From NCBI GenBank assembly GCA_037783545.1, contig JBBELK010000062.1, forward strand, positions 1,426,001 to 1,490,000: a stretch of 64,000 nt of DNA, in the 5' to 3' direction. The DNA comes from Henricia sp. BOLD:AAB3569. Taxonomy: Eukaryota; Echinodermata; Asteroidea; Spinulosida; Echinasteridae. The position numbers were made by a program, and so were the translations under genes. The notes below the pieces were generated by a model. That model saw nothing but the letters and a program-made list of their open reading frames with translations. It was not told the DNA's origin and did not search any database. Shown piece after piece: positions 57,601-64,000 of the stretch. Position 1 is the stretch's first letter; every line of letters starts with the position of its first letter.

Positions 57601-58818
57601 GAAGTATCTTGCTCCACCCAGTGCCTGTAAAGACTCGTCAATGCGTGGCAAAGGAAAGGAATTTTTTGTCGTTACCAAGTTTAGCCTTCTATAGTCAACA
57701 CACAGACGTATTGACTGGTCCTTTTTTCGAACCACCACTATAGGCGATGCCCAAGGGCTCACGCTCTCCCGGATGACTCCAGCTTCAACCAGTTCCTGCA
57801 TATGTTTTCTAACTTCCTGGTATTGTGATGGGGGTAGGGACCTATACCGCTGTCGGATGGGAGCCGCATCGCCTGTCTCAATCGTGTGTTTTACCGTGTC
57901 ACAGAACCCCAGATCTCGGTCGTGTTTTGAGAAAACACCGTCATACTTCTTCAGAAGCATCCTGAATTTAGCTTGATCATCAGCTGAGAGTTCAATCCCA
58001 ACCTCGAACTCATTGGGCTGTAGATCTTTGGGGATCAGGGTCGAGGTTGATGAGCAGGAAGCAGTGGCAGTACTCGATGAATTGGGGTAATTTGCTCCGT
58101 CTTTATCTGGTCTACTGACTACATCTGCATGATATAGTTCTCCTAAACATGTATGACCGGGGACGATGATGTCTCCACCACTATCATTGGTCAGCGCCAC
58201 TATGAATGCACCGTTGGACACCGTTACCAAACACCGCCCAATCTGTATGGAGGAATGCAAGTTGGAGGGTCTGCTTGGTTCAAGAACCGCCTCGTATGTC
58301 ATACCATCAGGTCCTGGGCGAGCGGTTGCCTGAAATGTGATGGTCTCACTCTGGGGAACAACTACAGCACACCCTCTTGGTAGGTATGCGCGACTTATCA
58401 TCCCATCTGCCTCAGAGAACTTGACCCTTTTTTCTGTGGCCACCATAGCTTTCTCCCATGCTGCTCCTGGTTTAGTGGTGCGCAACTGTTCTAGATATTC
58501 CTGGCCGCTGTCTCTAATTAGGAGACTCCAACATTCTTTCAGAACATTCATGCCCAAGATACAGGGTGGATTGTCAGTGACCGTCACTCTATCATTCTCC
58601 TTGATTACTAATATTAGCCTCGCAGGTATCGTGATGCCTAGGGCTGTCACATCTACTTCAAAACAGCCAATATATGGTATATCTGCTCCGTTGGCCGACA
58701 CTAATTGAAAGTACTCGGGAACTGGCTTCATCTCGAATCCTCTCGGCTTCAGAAACTGGTCATAATAAGGTTCGGAAACGGTAGTGACCATCGAGCCGGT
58801 GTCAAGAAGACAGTGCAC
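54619..58818 (-). CDS. Gypsy pol (protease, RT, RNase H, integrase)
   Basis: About 1400 residues from position 58818, which is a GTG inside an open frame; the frame extends upstream past 58910 into the gag end. Its register is -1 relative to gag, so expression by -1 frameshifting is likely. Protease active site LLDTGS comes first; RT motifs include FSTIDLTSGYYQV and YLDDVIIF (about residue 470); RNase H ETDASATGLGAIL (about 630); integrase zinc finger HFGAKRT...CQQCRKC (about 890), MDFTVL, HSDNGKCFE and NGQCERFN, with 35 residues between the last Asp and Glu. No internal stop. Confidence 0.93.
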   Translation of the reverse strand: MHCLLDTGSMVTTVSEPYYDQFLKPRGFEMKPVPEYFQLVSANGADIPYIGCFEVDVTALGITIPARLILVIKENDRVTVTDNPPCILGMNVLKECWSLLIRDSGQEYLEQLRTTKPGAAWEKAMVATEKRVKFSEADGMISRAYLPRGCAVVVPQSETITFQATARPGPDGMTYEAVLEPSRPSNLHSSIQIGRCLVTVSNGAFIVALTNDSGGDIIVPGHTCLGELYHADVVSRPDKDGANYPNSSSTATASCSSTSTLIPKDLQPNEFEVGIELSADDQAKFRMLLKKYDGVFSKHDRDLGFCDTVKHTIETGDAAPIRQRYRSLPPSQYQEVRKHMQELVEAGVIRESVSPWASPIVVVRKKDQSIRLCVDYRRLNLVTTKNSFPLPRIDESLQALGGARYFSTIDLTSGYYQVAMEERDKEKTAFVTPFGLWEYTRMPFGLCNSPATFQRVMQRCLGDQALQSILIYLDDVIIFSTTFDEHIERLELVFSRLQQHGLKIKPAKCYFLQTQIKYLGHLVVAGEGVRPDPDKISVVRDWPQPTTVTGLRSFLGFAGFFRKFVWQYSSVASPLFAYLKGTGGKGNIKTKAGSGKINLDDAAVSAFCTLKTKLSEAPVLQFADFSRPFVVETDASATGLGAILSQVQEDGTKAVLAYASRTLRPAERNDRNYSSFKLELLAVRWAVCQAFKDYLMGNSCTIYTDHNPLKYLDTANLSATELRWVQQLSSFNYQLEFRPGTRNQAPDALSRLSPKEACAPNPVKQGPEVVVSSSAVRATSGPAHSSSTIPPTLHHQVKLEQQKGSRCLPGYTAEELRSLQDEDVVLRRVRTYFGRGRKPTPQERQADPRAVSTVLKHWAQLRLRDGVLYRSSTIQGRGSERLMIPARLQEVVLRSFHDDLGHFGAKRTLQSIKPLFFWPKMEESVKAWCQQCRKCAISKQPNRHTKPPLGTLQATAPLEVIAMDFTVLEPSSTGHENVLVLTDVFTKFAWAIPARDQRAETVARALVKHLITPFGAPLRLHSDNGKCFEARVIQELCKLYGIGRSHTTPYHPQGNGQCERFNRTLHNLLKVLPPEKKKRWADYLPQLVATYNNTVHSSTGYEPFFLLFGRSARLPQHLALGVDHPQLDEVSPQHYVKKHWAQLESARKMAAANLSKAAEHRTAAQEKDVYERPLTIGEYVLVRDRTRRGRSKIQDFWEETPYLVVGRPFEGQPVYEVRNPAGRKKVLHRSELKHCPWSIEPRVADTSDENIKTPNTTPTDLTSSTESSSNWGKTLGLADTPPVNKVEQTRLASTSPEPNVDVEEPGESVMIRGTEETGTGTPQPVGTRRDPENLTSGSADTGDRGARQDAKPRRSKRVTKGHPPSRYQFSSVIRLLDQVRKLATQSGTDCDSYTETDSD

Positions 58819-58892
58819 GAGATGTAAACAATCGCCAAGCGAAACAGTAACACCATAACAGTTCGATGTGGCTTTATTAAGAAAATGACAAT

Positions 58893-60167
58893 TTAATGAG
58901 CCTTTCTGTCCCCCTCCAGCTGTCTGGCTCCCGACAACTGGGGGCGCTGGTTTTCCTGTTGGGGAGGAACGTCAGGTCGTTGTTGGTACCTGTAGGGCCG
59001 GTCCTGAACCGTGGGCTGCTTGGAGTGGGGAAATGGACAGTTGCGAGCAAAATGACCTGGCCCACCACAGTTATAGCACAGGAGAGAACGCAGTGGATGG
59101 GGCGGGGTGCACTGCCCAAAATTACCATCACCCTGCCAAGTGGGCCGATATTCCATGGGGGGTCCACTGCTCCAACTTGGATGACCTTGCCCTTGACTAT
59201 AGGGCGGTAGCACGGGAGTTTGCCTCAAGGTTAGGGCCTCAACTGCCTTCTCCAGTTTGTCCACCACCAGCTCCAGTTGTGTCATGGAACTACCTTCAGT
59301 GTGGACAGCAGTGACTGCGCTTTGTTTAACCGATTTACATTCACGAGCTCCCTCCCTCTCTTCTCTTTTAATAGCCCAATTCTTTAGCTCGGTGAATGTC
59401 ATTCCTGGGCAACGATCGAGCAGGTCTCGGCAGGAGTGACGTAGGCTTTCCCTCTCTAGCCCGTCAACAAACTGCTCTTTTAACATTCGGTCGGGGTGCT
59501 GGTAAATAGTCTCCTTCTTTTGGAGGCGCAAAAACAAACGCTGTAGTGCCACCGAAAACTCCCTCACACTCTCTCCTTGCTGTTGTCGCCGGTCCAGGAG
59601 TCGTCTCTGCAACTCGCCGCTTGTCAAGCCCTCTGCATACGAGTCTTTCAAGTAGGCTAATACCTCCTCGGCTGTCTGGTCGTCATTGAGCAGCGCTTTG
59701 GCTTCAACTCTCGGGCTCCCTCTCAGGGAATCAAGAAGAAATTGACCTCTCTGGTGGGGTAGAATTGCATAACGATCAAATGCGTGGTTGATGGCAGTTA
59801 CAAACTCATCAATTGGGATGGAGCGGCCAGATGTGTCCTCCCTCCCCTCAAATACAGGAACTTTCCGTTCAGGGGCCAGAACTACTGAGGCTTGGGTTGT
59901 AGGATTAGGCTTCTTGGCCACCACCGGCTTCTTGACTACCACGTTGAACACTTTTGTACTGTCCCATCCTTCGGCTGGGGCCATCACTGTTCCATTCTCC
60001 ACTGTGAGAATAACCTCCCCATCATCGTCAGTGTAGGATAGGCCTCGAGCATCCTCGAACTTGACTTGCAATGTGGACAGGGAGATGCGGTTCTTGTGAA
60101 GTGTCAGTTGTATTGGCTTATCATCTGGGTTTAGTCTCACTTTCACAGTCGTTGGATCGGGTGCCAT
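58893..60167 (-). CDS. Gypsy gag (capsid/nucleocapsid)
   Basis: 424 residues starting at an ATG about 94 bp after the 5' LTR. The central part (about 110-260) has retrotransposon gag capsid features, e.g. FLDSLRGSPRVEAKALL, RQQQGESVREFSVALQRLF, EQFVDGLERESLRHSCRDLL. One CCHC knuckle CYNCGGPGHFARNC lies near residues 364-377, followed by a Gln/Pro/Arg-rich tail. Intact. The stop at 58893-58895 overlaps the open pol frame. Confidence 0.92.
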   Translation of the reverse strand: MAPDPTTVKVRLNPDDKPIQLTLHKNRISLSTLQVKFEDARGLSYTDDDGEVILTVENGTVMAPAEGWDSTKVFNVVVKKPVVAKKPNPTTQASVVLAPERKVPVFEGREDTSGRSIPIDEFVTAINHAFDRYAILPHQRGQFLLDSLRGSPRVEAKALLNDDQTAEEVLAYLKDSYAEGLTSGELQRRLLDRRQQQGESVREFSVALQRLFLRLQKKETIYQHPDRMLKEQFVDGLERESLRHSCRDLLDRCPGMTFTELKNWAIKREEREGARECKSVKQSAVTAVHTEGSSMTQLELVVDKLEKAVEALTLRQTPVLPPYSQGQGHPSWSSGPPMEYRPTWQGDGNFGQCTPPHPLRSLLCYNCGGPGHFARNCPFPHSKQPTVQDRPYRYQQRPDVPPQQENQRPQLSGARQLEGDRKAH

Positions 60168-60242
60168 ATCTGTAGCACACTCGGACTATACGTTTAACAT
60201 TAACAGCACTGCTGCCTGCTTCGTCGTAAACGTTTACCAGCC

Positions 60243-60259
60243 AATCCCACTTCTGACAC
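60243..60259 (-). promoter_or_regulatory. Primer-binding site matching tRNA-Leu
   Basis: The plus strand reads AATCCCACTTCTGACAC next to the 5' LTR, equal to the 3' end of a metazoan tRNA-Leu up to the first two bases of CCA. On the element's sense strand it is the complement, the reverse-transcription primer site. Confidence 0.8.
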
Positions 60260-60260
60260 T

Positions 60261-61402
60261 TGTGGGGTGGGGGGTTTTAGTTGCGTAGTGGGTTAGTATA
60301 GCTTGGTTGCTAGGCTACACAAACCACACGGTGGGTTCTGATTGGCTGTTGAGTTGGTTTAGAGCGACATGTCCAACCACACGAGGCAGGCAGACAGCGT
60401 TTTTATTTACGACAACAAACGTACAAGTAAATAAAAGAGAAACAAGATACTCAGAATTAGTTATGGTTAAGAGGAAATTCCACAAAATCAAAGTTACACA
60501 GCTTTCCTAACACATTATACTCCACCTAAAAGGACAGTGATGTCACAATTTAGGCTGCACCGCCATTACACTTAAGTTGCATATTAATCTTACTGTATGC
60601 GATAAACTCTGGCAAGACTAGGATCAAGTCTACTATGTGTAAGGCACATGACAAGTTCGTTCACACATGTTTACACTAAGCTTACAATAAAAATGACACT
60701 TGTGTAATATCAGTGTTAAAATAATATAATGCACGACCAAAAGATTCTAAGTTCACACCATGGTTACAATAAAATCCCAAAGTGTATCTCTCGAAATTTG
60801 CTAAAGGCATAAAACAAAGGATCAAGGCTTATTTGACATACCATGCAATACCAAAATAAACACGGTACTGTCGCCTAGAAACGAATGAGGGCGCCCTCTC
60901 GAGTATCCGAATGCTTGTCAGAAAGGGCCCCCTAGAAACGGCATTAAATTGACCTGGACCGTACATAGAGGCATCCTAGACATAAATATACACAGTGGTA
61001 TGTAATAGGCACTCTGTGGAGGTATTTATTTCTATACGAATATGCCCTACGAACGTACCGGACCTCAAAGTGGCTCAAAAACACAACATTTTACGAGCGT
61101 TTTACGGGCGGCGCCATCTTGGATAAAATACGATTACCAAAAACTTATAATAATGACCTTCCACCCAAGTTATTCTTACAGTTTGTCACACCTAGGGAAT
61201 CAATAAAGTATTTATTTCAAAGGTATGAACTGTGGGTGGCAAACATGCTGTTTAAAATAAAGAAAATCCATACCTGTTGAGTTGGTTTAGAGCGACATGT
61301 CCAACCACACGAGGCAGGCAGACAGCGTTTGCCTGCCGTCGCGTGGTGGCGCTATGTCGCTCTAACGGTGGACTCACCGGCCGCTGTGCTACACACCCCA
61401 CA
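60261..61402 (-). repeat. 5' LTR of the gypsy element
   Basis: 1142 bp, sense-strand promoter LTR. It carries the same internal 57-bp duplication. Bordered on the right by the target copy CTTA and the rest of the non-LTR ORF2. Confidence 0.95.
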
Positions 61403-63283
61403 CTTAGTAATAGAAAAATACAAGTTAAAGTTAATGGGACTTTGTCTGATGTTTATAAACCAGATAATGGCGTTCCACAGGGTAGCGTCATCAGCCCCAC
61501 ACTCTTCAATATTGCAGTTAATGACATCTCTGAACACATTCACTCAACTGGTTGCCATATCTTACAATATGCTGATGACATTGCCATTTGGAAAACAAAT
61601 AGAAACACTAGCTTTTTAGAAAAGAAAATCCAATCTGCCATCGATGAAATTAAACGTTGGTCTGAGAAATGGGGCTTTAAAATCTCCATCTCTAAAACAG
61701 TCGGTGTATTATTCAGTAACAACAGAAATACTAGTGTTAATCTTAATTTAAATAATGTTAATATTAAAGTAGATCTCTCTGCCAAGTTCCTTGGAGTTAT
61801 TTTCGACAGTAAATTAACCTGGAAACAGCATATAGATTATGTAATTACTAGATGTAAGAAAAGACTTAATCTTCTCAGGTGTATTAGTGGACTCAATAGG
61901 GGTGCAGACTGTAAGAATATTTATCACATATATACAGCTTTAATCAAACCTCTGCTTGAATATGGTTGCGAGGCCTTCGACTCGGCTTCCACTACACTGA
62001 AAAATAGTCTTAATAGTATTCAGTATCAAGCTCTGAAAATATGTACTGGGGCAGCGTGTGGTACATCTCTTGCTAAGTTACAGATTGAATGTGGGGACCC
62101 TCCCCTACAAATACGTCGACATCTTCTATGCAACCTTTATGGAACTAAACTTAATATGCACAAGCATCACTCTAATGTTAATTTTCATAACGATAACTGG
62201 CAGAAACATTATTATGCTGTTAAATGGTTGGACACATCACATAAAACTCCTTTTGAAAGCAGATTCGAACAAATCAAAGGGGCAACTAAAATTCTCCCCT
62301 TACATAACCATTTCCCCTACTGGCATTATACCTCTCCCCATGTGTCCTATGATATCCTTAATCGTACCCAAAATGTTACAGATAATAATGATAAATGTAG
62401 TATTTCCACAGAAATTATCTGTACTACCTGGAAAAATGCCTTGCATATTTATACTGACGGATCTAGAGATCCTAATATTAATGCTACAGGTTGTAGTATA
62501 TTTATCCCATATCTCAAATATTGTAAATACTATCGTCTTAATAATGAAGTTTCTGTTTATACTGCAGAACTATTTGCCATCCTACTCGCACTGGAATGGG
62601 TGGAACAAGTAAAACCTATGTACACATGTATTTTAAGTGACTGTTTAAGTGCCATCAAGGCCATTAGTGATCCTATTCCCGACAACAAATTAGTTTGTGA
62701 TATCCGTCATACATTAATTAATATTCGAAACCAAGCCAATACTATTGTTTTTGAGTGGATACCAGGACACTGCGGTATAAAAGGCAATGAAGAGGCAGAT
62801 CGTCTTGCAAAATTAGCCACTCAAAAAGATAGTATTGACTTCAACATCCCACTATCTGCTGGAGAGGTTAAACACCTTAGTAAAACTCTTTTAAAACAAC
62901 AATGGCAAAAAACATGGAACGATTCTAAACCGTCGGTTCTAAAATTAATTCAACCCAACATTCCAACACATTTTACCTCATGGAACCTTGCCCGGTCACA
63001 AGAGGTCATCCTCCACCGTCTGAGGCTAGGAGTCTGCAGAAATCTAAACAGTTTTCTCCAGTTAATAGGCAAACATCCCACTGGTCAGTGTGACCAGTGT
63101 CATTGTTATGATGATCTAACCCACTTTCTTTTGTATTGTAAAAAATATAATAATCACAGACTTACTCTCCAGAAATCACTGGGTTTTTCAGTTATGGATA
63201 TGACTTGTAAAAAATTACTGGGAGAAAGCCAGAATGTTAATAATATTTTGCAATTTGTTAAAAACTGCAAGGTTGAGATATAA
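61403..63283 (+). pseudogene. Non-LTR element ORF2, 3' part: RT motif C, RNase H, zinc finger
   Basis: Continues ORF2 in phase after the gypsy element (CTTA at 61403-61406 is the repeated target). RT motifs GVPQGSVISPTLFNI and the catalytic YADDIAIW are followed by the thumb region. RNase H has IYTDGSRD, TAELFAILLALEW, SDCLSAIKAI and WIPGHCGIKGNEEADRLAK. A terminal CCHC-like CDQCHCYDDLTHFLLYC comes near the end. No stop or frameshift. Separated from its first half, it should not be expressed as part of one protein. Confidence 0.9.
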
Positions 63284-63839
63284 TCGTTATCTTAGTACAT
63301 TATTTTAATTGCTTAATTCATATTTCTGTATTTTTGTAAAAGTCTCCGGGTCTAACTACTGTCTTCAAGTGGTGGGATGTATACTTGCATTACGATTTAC
63401 CTACAATTTTGCAGTTACATGGTGGGGGGAAGTGTGTAAGTGGTTGGCTGGACACAGTGCTGCCCTCTTCACCCGGAGGTATGTGGATCTGCGAAAGTAC
63501 CGGCGGGGTGTCATGCCCTTAAATTGCAAGGGAGACGGTCTAACCTCGCGGGACACTTGCAGTACTGCATGTCTGGAGGATCACGAGCACCTTCCTCTCA
63601 CCCCCACCCCCTTTTGCCGTGCCCTTTCCCCTTATTTCCATTCAAGTTACATTTCATCCTTTTCTCATTTTGACAGTGCAAAATTATTTTTTCCGACCTG
63701 CTTTTCTTCAGTATGTCAGCGTCCTAAACCAAAGTCCACCTCAACATTAATTCCTTTAGTTTTGTGATAACTATACTGATGTGGCACAAAGGACATAACC
63801 TGTCATAAGTGCCAACAACTCCTACAACAACAACAACAA
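63284..63839 (+). other. 3' UTR and tail of the non-LTR element
   Basis: About 550 bp after the ORF2 stop, ending with an (ACA)n run (63824-63839) immediately before the second target copy at 63840. An open frame of about 150 codons (63309-63767) overlaps it, but resembles no known protein. Confidence 0.7.
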
Positions 63840-63851
63840 CTGGAAACCAAG

Positions 63852-64000
63852 TAATATTCGATTGCCCGAATTCGTACGATTTTATCCCGTGCACATTCCA
63901 CTGAAGCAAAGAAAATAATCTCCCCGCTCCCTCAAAGTATTGTCTCTTTGATTTTTGGACACTTGTGTGAACAGTTTATTTGCAACTTTTTTATATGTTC
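63852..64000. other. Right flank beyond the retrotransposon
   Basis: 149 bp of AT-rich sequence. Nothing recognised. Confidence 0.4.

Larger units (their letters stand above)
53163..61402 (-). mobile_element. Ty3/gypsy LTR retrotransposon, complete, 8240 bp, minus orientation
   Basis: Left LTR 53163-54304, right LTR 60261-61402, both 1142 bp and without differences that I could see. LTR ends are TGTGGGGT...ACCCCACA. The target duplication CTTA lies on both sides. In the sense direction (minus strand): 5' LTR (right), tRNA-Leu primer site, gag, pol in the -1 frame, purine tract, 3' LTR (left). Pol order is protease, RT, RNase H, integrase, as in Ty3/gypsy. No envelope-like frame. Confidence 0.95.
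49428..63839 (+). mobile_element. Full-length I-superfamily-like non-LTR retrotransposon, split by a gypsy element
   Basis: Flanked by an exact 12-bp target duplication CTGGAAACCAAG (49416-49427 and 63840-63851). Order: 5' UTR of about 280 bp, ORF1 (gag-like), ORF2 (endonuclease, RT, RNase H), 3' UTR of about 550 bp, and a terminal (ACA)n run ending at 63839. Without the 8240-bp gypsy insertion and one 4-bp target copy, the element is about 6.17 kb. A C-terminal RNase H domain and a simple-repeat tail fit the I/Nimb group; the clade is inferred from domain order. Confidence 0.88.

Noticed and set aside
54619-60167. Envelope gene in the gypsy element, which would make it an errantivirus-like form
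   Set aside because: After pol only about 310 bp remain before the LTR, with no membrane-protein frame.
63309-63767. 152-codon open frame after ORF2 of the non-LTR element
   Set aside because: It lies in the 3' UTR of the element, shows no known domain and is likely fortuitous.

Overview
The window is eukaryotic nuclear DNA: genes split by GT-AG introns, long AT-rich non-coding stretches, tRNA-derived SINEs, many small inverted-repeat elements, and metazoan-type retrotransposons. MSH6 and a THEG/SPMAP2-type sperm gene make it an animal. The palindromic TACATGTA/ACATGTAC motif scattered throughout and the mix of elements (I-like, CR1-like, RTE-like, Penelope-like, Ty3/gypsy, TTAA-flanked MITEs) suggest a marine invertebrate, perhaps a deuterostome such as amphioxus or an echinoderm. 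That placement is inference only.

Layout. 361-9989 (+): the last six coding exons of MSH6 (mismatch repair ATPase), with introns full of MITEs and a 93-bp tandem array that duplicates an exon/intron boundary. 10-17.8 kb: intergenic, with SINEs and foldback elements. 17838-23867 (-): a three-exon membrane O-acetyltransferase of the Cas1p/RWA/CASD1 family, which as it stands lacks the N-terminal SGNH esterase domain and looks closer to plant RWA proteins than to vertebrate CASD1. 24-32.5 kb: intergenic, with a long hairpin, MITEs and an inverted minisatellite; GC/CpG content rises after 28 kb. 32828-37724 (+): a complete five-exon THEG-repeat gene with a 19-nt first coding exon.

37.8-49.4 kb holds no host gene that I can recognise. 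It carries a Penelope-like fragment with a possible hammerhead ribozyme, a TTAA MITE, an RTE-type endonuclease pseudogene, a 1.36-kb higher-order satellite built on CCCATATGGG that switches orientation, a CR1-like fragment and a large foldback complex.

49.4-63.85 kb is a nested pair of retrotransposons. A full-length I-superfamily-like non-LTR element, flanked by a 12-bp target-site duplication, is split in its reverse transcriptase by an 8.24-kb Ty3/gypsy element on the opposite strand. The gypsy element has two 1142-bp LTRs that look identical by eye, open gag and pol, a tRNA-Leu primer-binding site and a 4-bp target-site duplication. Both insertions look recent.

The three host genes show no evident functional link. 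MSH6 and the acetyltransferase are convergent. The acetyltransferase and the THEG-like gene are divergent, with about 9 kb between their start codons. Coordinates were read by hand from the sequence; splice sites rest on GT-AG rules, phase continuity and family similarity, not on transcripts.
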